From Pseudarthrobacter sp. SSS035 (GTDB lineage: Bacteria > Actinomycetota > Actinomycetes > Actinomycetales > Micrococcaceae): a DNA stretch of 64,000 bases. The stretch covers positions 1,550,001 through 1,614,000 of the forward strand of contig NZ_CP096882.1 of assembly GCF_023273875.1 (NCBI RefSeq), given 5' to 3'. Shown one piece after another: positions 32,907 to 41,926 of this stretch (its first letter is position 1; each line of letters opens with the position of its first letter). Below the pieces are notes generated by a model. That model saw only the letters and a list, made by a program, of their open reading frames with translations, did not search any database and was not told where the DNA came from. Made by a program: the position numbers and the translations under genes.

Positions 32907-34090
32907 GCGGCCTCGTGTCGGCCATTGTTGAGGCCTGGCAGGAACTTCGCATCAACAAGACCCGGATCCTGCTTGCCCTGATAGGTGTAGCGCTCTCCGT
33001 CGCTGCGCTGACCTCGGTGGTGGGCATGGGTAACCTGGTCCGCGAAGGCTACAAGGCCACCTCGGAACGCAGCGGCGGCCGCACCGCGACCCTTAGCCTC
33101 GGGGTCTACAGCCAGACGATGCCGGACCCGGAAAAGCTCAGCCAGGCGTACCGCGGCATTGGCGAGCGTTACGGCATCACCTACTCCACAAACGTGTCCC
33201 AGACCCAGCACAACTTCCAGTTTCCGCGAGGCGTCCAGCCGGTCCAGGTCCAGGTGGTTGACCCCGACTACGGCGTGATCCATCGCGTGGACCTGTCCCA
33301 GGGATCATGGTTTGCGGACACGGACGAGCAACGGTTTGCCCCTGCACTTGTGGTCTCCGAGGCTTTCTACACCGCCGCCGGACGGCCCAACCTCACCACC
33401 CAGCCGGCGGTTACGCTTGCCGGTCCGCAGAAAACCACTGCAGTGATCATCGGGGTGGTTCCCGATCTCTATCCGCAGATGCCGCCGTCGGCCTATATGC
33501 TGACCGACGCCGCCGCCCGCGCCGGGGTGGTGTCCATGGGCGGCCCCAGCCAGTTTGAGATCTGGGTGCAGGACACTCAGGCCGATTCGCTCAAGGCAGC
33601 CATCGCCGCGGACCTCAGGGAGCAATTCCCGGGCATGGAGGCCCACGTGGAGCGGAGGGACTATGCCAGCAACGGCGATCCCTTCGCGATGGTCCAGTTG
33701 GGGGTGGCGGGCGTTGCCGGATTGGTGATGCTCCTTGGCGCCGTGGGGATGCTGAACATCTCCATGGTCACCGTGAGGTACCGGGTGCGGGAGATTGGCA
33801 TCCGGCGCAGCTTCGGGGCAACATCGCAACGCATCTTTGTGGGCGTGATGATGGAGTCTGTTGTGGCGACCGCGGTGGCGGGCATTGTGGGCGTGATGAT
33901 TGCCGTAGCCGTGGTCAAAAATCCGTGGATCGAGGCCAGGGTTGGGTCGGGGCTTACCGAGTTCCCGCCCTTCCCGGTGGAGGCCGCGCTCCTCGGCCTG
34001 GGTGCAGCAGTGCTGGTGGGAGCGCTGGCCGGAGCGATTCCGGCCCTGGTGGCTGTGCGCGTCAAGGTCATCGACGCCATCCGTTTCTAG
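32903..34090 (+). CDS. ABC transporter permease, FtsX/MacB type
   Basis: 395 residues, start overlapping the ATPase stop (ATGA). One N-terminal membrane helix (about 19-42), a large extracytoplasmic MacB_PCD-like domain (about 45-265) and three C-terminal helices (about 272-295, 318-340, 358-382) give the FtsX topology. The cytoplasmic loop YRVREIGIRRSFGATSQRI is the conserved ATPase contact. With the two genes before it this is a mechanotransmission-type exporter rather than a classic transporter. Confidence 0.92.
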   Translation: MSGLVSAIVEAWQELRINKTRILLALIGVALSVAALTSVVGMGNLVREGYKATSERSGGRTATLSLGVYSQTMPDPEKLSQAYRGIGERYGITYSTNVSQTQHNFQFPRGVQPVQVQVVDPDYGVIHRVDLSQGSWFADTDEQRFAPALVVSEAFYTAAGRPNLTTQPAVTLAGPQKTTAVIIGVVPDLYPQMPPSAYMLTDAAARAGVVSMGGPSQFEIWVQDTQADSLKAAIAADLREQFPGMEAHVERRDYASNGDPFAMVQLGVAGVAGLVMLLGAVGMLNISMVTVRYRVREIGIRRSFGATSQRIFVGVMMESVVATAVAGIVGVMIAVAVVKNPWIEARVGSGLTEFPPFPVEAALLGLGAAVLVGALAGAIPALVAVRVKVIDAIRF

Positions 34091-34178
34091 GGCCCGCTCT
34101 CCGGCCCGGGGGTGACGGGCCTGGGACCCGTCGCCCACTTGCCTTGAGCCAGCTGCCAGCGGGTAGTCTGTGTTTCAC

Positions 34179-34778
34179 ATGTTCACGTTGACCATCAACC
34201 AGACCGACAGCCGGCACGACGGCGACCGCGTCCCTCAGCTGCTGAAGGACCTGCGGCACATACCCGCGCGCCTGGATTTCGACCGGTCGGTGGAGGATGA
34301 AGTCCAGGGCATTGTGGACTGCCCGCATCAGGCCGTGGAGGCTGCCCTGATCGCCCTGCGGTGCGGCTCCTGGTACGTGGGGCTCGGCGTCGGGCCGGTC
34401 AACGAGCCGCTTCCCAACCAGATCAAGGATGCCTCCGGCCACGGCCTGATCTATGCCCGGCGCGCTGTGGACCGGCTCCGGAACAGCAAGGAACGCATCC
34501 CGGTCGCCGTGGAAGGACCGTTGGCAGACATCGCCCACGAAGCCGAGGCCGTGCTGCAGCTTTTGGGCCATATTGTGCGGGACAGATCCGGGGCTGAATG
34601 GCGCGTGCTGGACCTGATGACCCCCGGCGTCCGCGGACAGCAGAAAGCGGTGGCCCAGGAACTCAGCATCACCACGCAGGCCGTCAGCAAGGCAGTGGCC
34701 CGGTCCCAATGGAACGAGGAACACGCTGCCCGCCCCGCTGCCGCACGGCTGCTGGCGCTCATCCTCGAGGTGCGCTGA
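34179..34778 (+). CDS. SatD-like protein with C-terminal helix-turn-helix
   Basis: 199 residues from ATG 34179; TAGTCT (34164-34169) lies 9 nt upstream, so the start looks leaderless (GTG 34170 would leave no room). The N-terminal part with TDSR and ALRCGSWYVGLGVGPV resembles the SatD family. The C-terminus (RGQQKAVAQELSITTQAVSK) is a clear helix-turn-helix. A DNA-binding regulator is likely, but neither target nor ligand is known. Confidence 0.65.
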   Translation: MFTLTINQTDSRHDGDRVPQLLKDLRHIPARLDFDRSVEDEVQGIVDCPHQAVEAALIALRCGSWYVGLGVGPVNEPLPNQIKDASGHGLIYARRAVDRLRNSKERIPVAVEGPLADIAHEAEAVLQLLGHIVRDRSGAEWRVLDLMTPGVRGQQKAVAQELSITTQAVSKAVARSQWNEEHAARPAAARLLALILEVR

Positions 34779-34798
34779 ACGATCCCTTCATCTCGCCG

Positions 34799-35191
34799 TT
34801 ACTGCATGGCGCCGATGATCGCCCCCATCGCCGTGAACGTCACGATGTTGTAGCTGGCGTTGATGGCGAACAGCATGAGGCTGCGGCGTTCAAAGAGGTA
34901 GTTGACGCCCAGGGCAGCCGCAACCCAGGCCGCGCCCGTAGCCAACCCGGCTAGGGCACCGAATCCGGCACCGCCGTCGCCGATAAACGCCGCGAGCACC
35001 ACGGCCATCACCGCTGCGAGGAGGAACGATCCCACAAAAACCCGCACGGTCCCGTGCTTCAGCTGCTCATCCGTCACGCCGGCCTCGCGCTGCCATACCT
35101 TAGCGAAGAGCACCGAGTACCAGAGCCCTCCCACGATGAAGCTCGCCAGGGCGGCCAGCAGCACGGCCAGCCAGTTGATGTTGATGGCCAT
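34799..35191 (-). CDS. DUF1761 family membrane protein
   Basis: 130 residues with four hydrophobic helices (about 5-26, 50-72, 78-97, 107-128). The N-terminal WLAVLLAALASFIVGGLWYS matches the DUF1761 pattern with a GxxWY turn. Function unknown. It converges on the SatD-like gene with a 20-bp gap and stands alone. Confidence 0.82.
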   Translation of the reverse strand: MAININWLAVLLAALASFIVGGLWYSVLFAKVWQREAGVTDEQLKHGTVRVFVGSFLLAAVMAVVLAAFIGDGGAGFGALAGLATGAAWVAAALGVNYLFERRSLMLFAINASYNIVTFTAMGAIIGAMQ

Positions 35192-35227
35192 GGGGGCATC
35201 CGCCTTTCAAGGGGTGATAGCCCGATG

Positions 35228-36181
35228 CTAGCGGCGGAAATCCGTGTGGTCTTGTAAAAATGCCGCAGTATCAGGCATGCCCCGTTTTGAGGCCGGCAGC
35301 TCCTCCACCGGCACGAACGTGGCGTAGTCGGGGCCGTGCTGGCGGATGAGGCGGAGATATTCAGACGGCGTGAATCCGCTGAAGCGCCGGAAGCTGCGGA
35401 TCAGATGGGGCTGGTCATAGTAATCGGCCAGGGCAAGCAGATCCCTGCCCGCTGCCGTCCCGGGAGGCATAGCCGCCACCGCATTGACGAAACGATGGAA
35501 ACGGCACACGTCGGAGAACCCCTTGGGCGTTGTTCCGCAGTCCCGCATCATGATCCGTTCCAGCGTGGACGTACTGAGTCCAAGCCGCCCTGAAAGGTCG
35601 GCCACCGGAATATCGTCCCGGGCAAGGAGGCCGACGGCGGTGGCCGTCCTTTCGTCGAGTCGGTACCCGGGGCGAAGCCTCCCCGTGAGGAACGATTCCA
35701 GCGCGGCGAAGGCGCGCTCCGGCGTCGGGCCCTCAGGTCCGTGACGCAACGACTCACACAACGCACCCAGCCCCGGGAAGATCAGGCCCGCGTCCACTAC
35801 CCGTCCGGTCAGGGCCGACGGCGGCTGCTCCGTGAATGCGGCCACGCCGAAGGGCGCGAGAACGGCTCCCACGTTGAAAATTTGCGCGGGGTTTTCACTG
35901 ATGAGGTACGTCCGCTGGAGTCCTGAGTAAAACCCTGCGGCGACTTCTTGCGCCGGACCCTCGGACCCGCTGGGGTCGATGAGCCGGTATGGATCAGAGA
36001 GGTTCAGGACGAGGTGGGCCGAGGGGCCGGGCAGGATCTTTTCATAGCGTGCCACCGGGCTGGTCCGGACATACCAAAAACCCGTGACGAACGGCTGCAG
36101 CCCGGGCGGCGCCGGGCACTCCTCGAAGAGCACACGAGCAGTGTACGGCCGTGGGGCGCCTAACCGCCGGATGTTCGTCAC
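35228..36181 (-). CDS. AraC family transcriptional regulator
   Basis: 317 residues from GTG 36181, with AAGGAG 7 nt upstream. The N-terminal two thirds (about 15-190) is an effector domain starting CPAPPGLQPFVTGFWYVRTS. The C-terminus holds the two AraC helix-turn-helix motifs (VADLSGRLGLSTSTLERI and the signature DQPHLIRSFRRFSGFTPSEY). It is divergent from the LacI gene that controls the sugar operon, 174 bp apart, but may be unrelated to it. Confidence 0.88.
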   Translation of the reverse strand: MTNIRRLGAPRPYTARVLFEECPAPPGLQPFVTGFWYVRTSPVARYEKILPGPSAHLVLNLSDPYRLIDPSGSEGPAQEVAAGFYSGLQRTYLISENPAQIFNVGAVLAPFGVAAFTEQPPSALTGRVVDAGLIFPGLGALCESLRHGPEGPTPERAFAALESFLTGRLRPGYRLDERTATAVGLLARDDIPVADLSGRLGLSTSTLERIMMRDCGTTPKGFSDVCRFHRFVNAVAAMPPGTAAGRDLLALADYYDQPHLIRSFRRFSGFTPSEYLRLIRQHGPDYATFVPVEELPASKRGMPDTAAFLQDHTDFRR

Positions 36182-36269
36182 CGCCGGGCTCCTTCGCGAA
36201 GCAGCCCGCGGGTGGATTCAACCCGGCAGGGGGCGTCCCTGTGGATCACGGTCAAGGCCGGCGGGCGGC

Positions 36270-36275
36270 TATGCT
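36270..36275 (+). promoter_or_regulatory. Candidate -10 box of the sugar-operon LacI gene
   Basis: TATGCT lies 80 bp before ATG 36356 in the divergent region; no strong -35 box is seen. The leader also holds a 6-bp inverted repeat (36323-36328 with 36334-36339). Confidence 0.35.
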
Positions 36276-36355
36276 GAGGAAAACCGGGCCGTACCACTGC
36301 ACGGCAGGGGCATGACAGCAAGGACCAGCGACACTGGTCGCGGAAGGACCACCGA

Positions 36356-37354
36356 ATGGCGCGAGCGACAGTCCAGGACGTCGCTAAGACAGCAGGGGTG
36401 TCAGTAGGAACAGTGTCCCGCGTCCTGAACCAAAGCCCGGCCGTCAGCGAGTCGAGCAAGGAAAAGGTCACGGCGGCCATCCGCCAGCTCAATTACCGGC
36501 CCCTCGCCTCTGCCCGCGACCTGAGGCGGGACCGGACAATGCGCATTCTGGCCCTCGCCAAGAACCTGAACTCGCCCATCATCAGTGAAGCCTTCCGCGG
36601 CGTCGGCGACGCCGCGGCGTCGTCGGGCTATGTCAGTCTCATCGCTCCGACATCCGGGGACCTGGAACGGGAACAGCAGCTGGTGGACATGCTCCGGAAC
36701 GGTTCCGTGGACGGGCTGATTATGTTTTCGCCAACGATGCCGGATGAAGATATGGACGAACTGGCGGAGCAGCTCAGCGTTGTCCAGGTCTGCGAAATCG
36801 CCGATTCCGAGGCGGCTTTCGGCGTATCCATCGACGATCGGCAGGCCGCCTTCGACATTACGCGGCACCTCATTGAGACGGGCGGCCGCCGCTTGGCGAT
36901 GATCGGCAACAGAGCAGCCCGCTCCGGCCGGCTGCGCGAAGAAGGCTTTCGCCAGGCGGTCGCCGTAGCGGGTATCTCGCGGGAACAGACGCTGTTCGTA
37001 GAAGGTGAGTTCGACTTCCACACCGGGCGCCGCCTCACCAGGGAACTGCTGAAGGCAGACCCCCTTCCCGACGCCGTCTTCTGCGGCAGTGATACCGTCG
37101 CCGCCGGATGCGTCCGTGAAATCATCGACGCCGGACTCCGCGTGCCGGACGACATCGCCGTGGCAGGTTTTGATGACTCAGTGCAGGCGGAAATGTGCGT
37201 CCCGGAGCTGACTACGATCAGACAGCCGGCTTATGACATGGGCCGCCTGGCCTTCGAAGAGCTCCTGGCGCGTATGACAGCGCCGGGGGTTCACCGCCGC
37301 GGCCGGACCTTCCTCCCGCATGAGCTCGTAATTCGGGACTCGACGAAGAACTAA
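36356..37354 (+). CDS. LacI family repressor of the adjacent sugar operon
   Basis: 332 residues. Helix-turn-helix at about 5-24 (VQDVAKTAGVSVGTVSRVL), hinge helix around LASARDLRRDRT, then a sugar-binding core domain (about 60-330) with FDDSVQAEMCVPELTTIRQP. ATG 36356 has GGAAGGA upstream. The gene ends 8 bp before the TTGACA of the operon promoter, which carries two palindromic LacI-type operators, so it almost surely represses that operon and is released by its sugar. Confidence 0.93.
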   Translation: MARATVQDVAKTAGVSVGTVSRVLNQSPAVSESSKEKVTAAIRQLNYRPLASARDLRRDRTMRILALAKNLNSPIISEAFRGVGDAAASSGYVSLIAPTSGDLEREQQLVDMLRNGSVDGLIMFSPTMPDEDMDELAEQLSVVQVCEIADSEAAFGVSIDDRQAAFDITRHLIETGGRRLAMIGNRAARSGRLREEGFRQAVAVAGISREQTLFVEGEFDFHTGRRLTRELLKADPLPDAVFCGSDTVAAGCVREIIDAGLRVPDDIAVAGFDDSVQAEMCVPELTTIRQPAYDMGRLAFEELLARMTAPGVHRRGRTFLPHELVIRDSTKN

Positions 37355-37362
37355 GCGAAGGG

Positions 37363-37392
37363 TTGACAGCCTTACGTGGCGCCTGTCACACT
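37363..37392 (+). promoter_or_regulatory. Promoter of the sugar transport operon
   Basis: TTGACA (37363-37368) and CACACT (37387-37392) are 18 bp apart. Operator 1 begins 2 bp downstream of the -10 box and so covers the transcription start. Confidence 0.75.
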
Positions 37393-37394
37393 AC

Positions 37395-37412
37395 TTTGGA
37401 ATCGATTCCAAA
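37395..37412. promoter_or_regulatory. LacI-type operator 1
   Basis: TTTGGAATCGATTCCAAA is a perfect 18-bp palindrome with the central CG typical of LacI/GalR sites. It covers the likely +1 position of the promoter at 37363-37392. Confidence 0.92.
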
Positions 37413-37442
37413 CGTTCCCGCGGGGCTTTTTTGCCTCCGATC

Positions 37443-37456
37443 TGGAATCGATTCCA
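37443..37456. promoter_or_regulatory. LacI-type operator 2
   Basis: TGGAATCGATTCCA repeats the core of operator 1 exactly. The two centres are 46 bp apart, between the start of transcription and the first gene, so cooperative binding or a roadblock is likely. Confidence 0.9.
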
Positions 37457-37499
37457 AATTGGAACTCGAAAAGACGCCGGCCAGGCAAAGGAGCCACTC

Positions 37500-38867
37500 G
37501 TGGACTTGATTCGACCTTCTTCTCCGCTCCAGGAGGACACCGCACCATCCAAGGCTGTGGCGCGCACCACCGCCCTGCACGGAAGTTCCCGGCGGCGTCC
37601 GCGCACCGTCGTCGCCGTCGCCGCTGCGGCCATGGCTGCGGGCCTGCTGCTGAGCGGCTGCGGCGGCGGCGCGGCCACCCCGGGTGCGGAAAACGCGGCG
37701 GCTGCCGATCCGGCGTCGGCCGCTGGCGCCAGCGGCAGCATCAACATCTGCGGCGGCAAGGACGCCTCCGGCATCTACAAGGGCACGGCGGAGGCCTTCA
37801 CCAAGGCCAACGGCAAGGTCACCGCCCAGTACACCGAGATCGGAGCGACCACCGACGAGGCCCGCACGCAGGCGGTGCAGCGGCTCGAAGGCAAGTCCAC
37901 CGAATGCGACATCTTCCTCACCGACGTCATCTGGACCTCCGAGTTCGCCTCGCAGGGCTGGCTGCTGGACCAGACCAAGCTCGTCGAGGCCAACAGGGAC
38001 CGGCTCATCCCCTCCACCGTGGAGACCGCAAAGTACGAGGACAAGTACTGGGCTTCCCCGTTCTTCACCAACGCGGGACTTGTGTACTACCAGAAGGACA
38101 AGGTGGCCAAGCCGGAGACCTGGCAGCAGCTCTACGCTGAGGCAGCCGCGGCCCCCGGCAACGGCTTCGTCTACCAGGGCAAGCAGTACGAGGGCCTCAC
38201 CGTCAACTTCCTGGAAATGCTATACAGCGCCGGCGGAGAGGTGCTGGACAGTAAAGGCGAGGTCAAGATCGATTCACCGGAGACCCGTGAGGTGCTCGAT
38301 TTCATGAGCCAGGGCCTCAAGGACGGCTCCGCGGAACGTGCGGTGCTGACCTACAACGAGGACCCGGCCCGGCTGGCCTACGAGTCCGGCAACTACGGAT
38401 ACCAGCGCAACTGGCCGCACGTATTCCGCCTGCTCAACGCCACCCCGCTGGCCGGCAGCTTCGGCGTGGCTCCGCTTCCGGCTTGGGAAGGCGGCAAGGC
38501 CTCCGGCGTCCTGGGCGGCTGGAACCTGGCCATCTCGGCCCACTCGACGAACCAGGCCGGGGCCGTGGCCTTCATCGACTTCGCCACCAACCCTGACTGG
38601 CAGAAGCACGTGGCCATGGACTTCTCGCAGGCCCCGGTCAACGAGGCCGCCTACTCCGACGCCGCCGTCCTGGCAAAGATGCCGTTCGCCACCGAACTGC
38701 TCGCCTCCGTCAAGGGCGCCAAGCCGCGGCCGATCTCCCCGGTCTACCCGCAGATCTCGCAGGCGATCTACAAAAACGTTTACGCCGTCCTCTCCGGCGC
38801 TGCGTCCACCGAGGACGCCGTCAAGACAATGGCCGAAGAGATCACCACCGCAAAGGCGAGCTTCTGA
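37500..38867 (+). CDS. Sugar ABC transporter substrate-binding lipoprotein
   Basis: 455 residues from GTG 37500, with AAGGAG 6-7 nt upstream; a start at 37431 lies inside operator 2 and is rejected. A long charged N-region leads to the lipobox LLSGC with Cys54. The mature part is a family 1 solute-binding protein (SINICGGKDASGIYKGTAEAF, later GVLGGWNLAISAHSTNQAGA). It captures the sugar outside the membrane. First gene of the operon controlled by the operators at 37395 and 37443. Confidence 0.92.
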   Translation: MDLIRPSSPLQEDTAPSKAVARTTALHGSSRRRPRTVVAVAAAAMAAGLLLSGCGGGAATPGAENAAAADPASAAGASGSINICGGKDASGIYKGTAEAFTKANGKVTAQYTEIGATTDEARTQAVQRLEGKSTECDIFLTDVIWTSEFASQGWLLDQTKLVEANRDRLIPSTVETAKYEDKYWASPFFTNAGLVYYQKDKVAKPETWQQLYAEAAAAPGNGFVYQGKQYEGLTVNFLEMLYSAGGEVLDSKGEVKIDSPETREVLDFMSQGLKDGSAERAVLTYNEDPARLAYESGNYGYQRNWPHVFRLLNATPLAGSFGVAPLPAWEGGKASGVLGGWNLAISAHSTNQAGAVAFIDFATNPDWQKHVAMDFSQAPVNEAAYSDAAVLAKMPFATELLASVKGAKPRPISPVYPQISQAIYKNVYAVLSGAASTEDAVKTMAEEITTAKASF

Positions 38868-38869
38868 TC

Positions 38870-39832
38870 ATGGCACTCAAATCCCTATCCGCCAGCCGCG
38901 GGGTGAACAGTCGCGGGGTGAACAGTCGCGGCGTGAGCGGCCGCGACCGGGCGGAGCGGCGGGTCGCCATCCGGATGACCGCTCCGTCCCTGGTCCTCAT
39001 GGCCCTGGTGGCGGCGGTCCCCATCGGCTACGCGCTCTGGCTGTCCTTGAACCAGTACAGCGTCCGCACCGCCGGACTGTCCCGCTTCGTCGGTTTGGAA
39101 AACTACATCACGGCGCTCAGCGGTCCACACTGGTGGGCCGCCTTCGGCCAGACGTTCCTCTTCGCGGGACTTTCGGTTTCGCTGGAGTTGGTTCTCGGCA
39201 CTGCGATGGCGCTGCTGCTGAACCTCGCTTTCAAGGGCCGCGCACTCCTCCGCACCGTGGTCCTGCTGCCCTACGCTGTGGTGACCGTGGTCAGCGCCAT
39301 CACCTGGGAAACCATGTTCGCGCCCAACCTGGGACTGGTCACCAACGTCCTCTCGACGCTGGGCCTGCCCGGCGGCGACGTCGTCTGGCTCGGTGAGCAC
39401 GGCTACGCGATGGCCGTGATTGTCCTTGCCGACGTCTGGAAGACGACGCCGTTCGCGGCCCTCATCATCCTGGCCGGCCTGCAGGTCATTTCGGCCGAGA
39501 CCTACGAGGCCGCAGAACTCGACGGTGCCAGCAAGTGGCAGGCCTTCGTGCACATCACGCTGCCGCTGCTGCGTCCCGCGATTGTGCTCGCGGCGATCTT
39601 CCGCACCATGGATGCCCTGCGCGTCTTCGACCTGCCGTTTGTGCTCACCCGCGGCGCCAACGGCACCGAGTCCATGTCAATGCTGGCCTACACGCAGCTG
39701 CGCGAGAACCGCCTGGTGGGCGAAGGATCGGCGCTGTCCATCCTGACCTTCCTTACCGTCATGGCCGTTTCGGTGGTCTACATCCGCTTCGCCGGCGGCA
39801 ACATCCGTGAAGTCGCCAAGGAGGAACAATGA
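38870..39832 (+). CDS. Sugar ABC transporter permease (MalF/UgpA type)
   Basis: 320 residues with six predicted helices; the permease loop ETYEAAELDGASKWQAFVHI carries the EAA motif that docks to the ATPase. The cytoplasmic N-terminus contains RGVNS repeats from a 15-bp DNA repeat (38897-38926 and a partial third copy). It starts 2 bp after the binding-protein stop. Confidence 0.94.
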   Translation: MALKSLSASRGVNSRGVNSRGVSGRDRAERRVAIRMTAPSLVLMALVAAVPIGYALWLSLNQYSVRTAGLSRFVGLENYITALSGPHWWAAFGQTFLFAGLSVSLELVLGTAMALLLNLAFKGRALLRTVVLLPYAVVTVVSAITWETMFAPNLGLVTNVLSTLGLPGGDVVWLGEHGYAMAVIVLADVWKTTPFAALIILAGLQVISAETYEAAELDGASKWQAFVHITLPLLRPAIVLAAIFRTMDALRVFDLPFVLTRGANGTESMSMLAYTQLRENRLVGEGSALSILTFLTVMAVSVVYIRFAGGNIREVAKEEQ

Positions 39833-40743
39833 GCATCCTGACTGCACAGCGCACGACGGCGGCACCCGCCGCCCAGCGTAGGTCACCCAAGCGCAGCTCA
39901 CCGAAGCGCAGGCTCCGCGGTGAGGCGAAGCTGCACCCCATCGTGTGGGTCTTCGTCTTTGCCGTGATGGGCTTCTCGCTCATACCGTTCTACTGGCTGG
40001 TCAACACCTCCCTCAAGAAGGGCGTGAGCCTGTCCAAGGGCGAACTGTACCCGAGCCAGCCAACCCTCGAGAACTACCTGGTGGTGTTCCAGAACCCCGA
40101 GTTCCTCCTTGCGCTGCGCAACTCGGTGATCATCGCCGTCGTCACCACCACGGTGGCGCTGGTGTTCGCTTCCTTCGCCGCCTACGCCCTGGCCAGGCTG
40201 AAGATGCGCCGCAAAGCCATGATCCTGACGCTCATCCTCTCGGTCACCACCTTCCCGGCCATCGCCATCGCGGCCCCGATGTTCTCAATCTGGCGCGAAA
40301 TCGGCCTCTACGACACGCTCCTCGGCCTCATCATCCCGAAGCTGACGTTCGCGTTGCCGCTGGCCATCTACACGCTGACCTCCTTCTTCAAGGAAATCCC
40401 GCGTGAGCTGGAGGAATCGGCGTACATGGACGGCGCCACGCCGTTCACGGCCTTCCGCAAGGTCATCCTGCCGCTGGCGGTCCCGGGCCTTGCCACCACG
40501 GCGATCCTCGTGTTCATCTCCGTGTGGAATGAATTCCTGCTTGCCGTCACCCTGACCACCTCCCCGGAGGCCCGTCCGGTCCCGGTCGCGATCGCGTTCT
40601 TCAGCGGGACCAGCGAGTTTGACCAGCCACTGGGCACCATCAGTGCCGCGTCGGTGATCATCACGGTCCCGCTCGTCATCCTCGTGCTGGTGTGCCAGAA
40701 ACGCATCGTCTCCGGCATGACCGCCGGCGCCGTCAAGGGCTAA
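39829..40743 (+). CDS. Sugar ABC transporter permease (MalG/UgpE type)
   Basis: 304 residues, start overlapping the previous stop (ATGA). Six helices and the EAA-type loop RELEESAYMDGATPFTAF are visible. The pair forms the membrane channel. No ATPase gene follows, so a shared ATPase of the MsiK type encoded elsewhere is implied. Confidence 0.94.
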   Translation: MSILTAQRTTAAPAAQRRSPKRSSPKRRLRGEAKLHPIVWVFVFAVMGFSLIPFYWLVNTSLKKGVSLSKGELYPSQPTLENYLVVFQNPEFLLALRNSVIIAVVTTTVALVFASFAAYALARLKMRRKAMILTLILSVTTFPAIAIAAPMFSIWREIGLYDTLLGLIIPKLTFALPLAIYTLTSFFKEIPRELEESAYMDGATPFTAFRKVILPLAVPGLATTAILVFISVWNEFLLAVTLTTSPEARPVPVAIAFFSGTSEFDQPLGTISAASVIITVPLVILVLVCQKRIVSGMTAGAVKG

Positions 40744-40792
40744 AACCTAACCCATCATGTCCAAACCAACCCCACAAGAAAAGGAACCATCC

Positions 40793-41926
40793 GTGAGCAA
40801 CGAGCAGTCCCCGGGCCAGCAGGCTTCTGCCCTTGACGAACCACGAAGCGAAGAACTGAGGGTGGGCGTCGTCGGCATTGGCTGGGCGGGACAGCAGCAC
40901 CTGAAGGCCTACGAGTCCCTGGAAGGCGTCCGCATCGTGTCGCTGGCAGGGATGGAACAGGAACTCCGCGACTCCCTGCAGGCCGAATACTCGATCCCGA
41001 ACGCGTTTGCCGGCTGGGAAGAGATGCTGGAGCACGGCGGCCTGGACGCGATAAGCGTGGCAGTGCCTACATTCCTCCACGCACCCATCGCCATCGCTGC
41101 CCTGGAGCGGGGCCTGCACGTACTGAGCGAGAAGCCGATCGCGCGCAACGCCGTCGAAGGCCAGGCCATGGTGGACGCCGCCCGCAAGGCCGGGCGCGTC
41201 CTGGACATCGCCTTCAACCACCGCCGCCGTGGTGACATCCAGGCGCTCAAGGAAGTGATCGACGGCGGCGGCGTGGGCCGCCCGTACTACGCAAAGGCTT
41301 CCTGGCTGCGCCGCTCCGGCATCCCGATGCTGGGGAGCTGGTTCACCAACCCCGAACTCGCCGGCGGCGGGCCGCTGGCCGACATCGGCGTTCATGCCCT
41401 GGACTACGCCCTGCACCTGCTCGGCGAACCGAAAGTCGTGGCCGTGTCCGCCACCACCCATTCAGAGCTGGGCCCCCGCGGCCGCGGCGGCAACGACCGC
41501 TACACGGCGATGGCCACCAGCCACGCATTCGAGGTGGAAGACTTCGCGTCCGCATTCCTGCGCCTTGAGGGCGGCGCCACGCTGCTGGTTGAGGCCGGCT
41601 GGGCCAGCTACCGCGAGACGGACGACCTGCTGGACTTTACGGTCTACGGAACCGACGGCGGCGCCGAGCTGAAGGTGCAGGGAGCGCCTTTTGCGCCCGT
41701 TGGCCAGCTCCGGGTGTTCACGGAAAAAGACGGCGAAAACGCCGACTACGTGCCGGCTGCGCTGCCTGGCCGCGCGCACGATGGTGTAGTGGAAGACTTC
41801 GTGACGGCTGTTTGGGGCGGCGCGGGGGTCTGGGGCGAACATGATGGCTCACTGGCGCTCTACCGCGCCCAAATCATCGATGCGTGCTACCAGTCGGCAC
41901 GCGAACAAAGGGAGGTTCGACTCTAA
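40793..41926 (+). CDS. Gfo/Idh/MocA family oxidoreductase
   Basis: 377 residues from GTG 40793, chosen because AAGGA lies 7-8 nt upstream while ATG 40757 has no ribosome site. The NAD(P)-binding motif VGVVGIGWAGQQHL opens the protein, LSEKPIARN carries the conserved EKP, and GGGPLADIGVHALDYALHLL the conserved catalytic-site segment. It probably oxidises or reduces the imported sugar or a derivative. Together with the ThuA-like gene this recalls thuAB of rhizobia, where such enzymes make 3-keto-disaccharides. Confidence 0.9.
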   Translation: MSNEQSPGQQASALDEPRSEELRVGVVGIGWAGQQHLKAYESLEGVRIVSLAGMEQELRDSLQAEYSIPNAFAGWEEMLEHGGLDAISVAVPTFLHAPIAIAALERGLHVLSEKPIARNAVEGQAMVDAARKAGRVLDIAFNHRRRGDIQALKEVIDGGGVGRPYYAKASWLRRSGIPMLGSWFTNPELAGGGPLADIGVHALDYALHLLGEPKVVAVSATTHSELGPRGRGGNDRYTAMATSHAFEVEDFASAFLRLEGGATLLVEAGWASYRETDDLLDFTVYGTDGGAELKVQGAPFAPVGQLRVFTEKDGENADYVPAALPGRAHDGVVEDFVTAVWGGAGVWGEHDGSLALYRAQIIDACYQSAREQREVRL

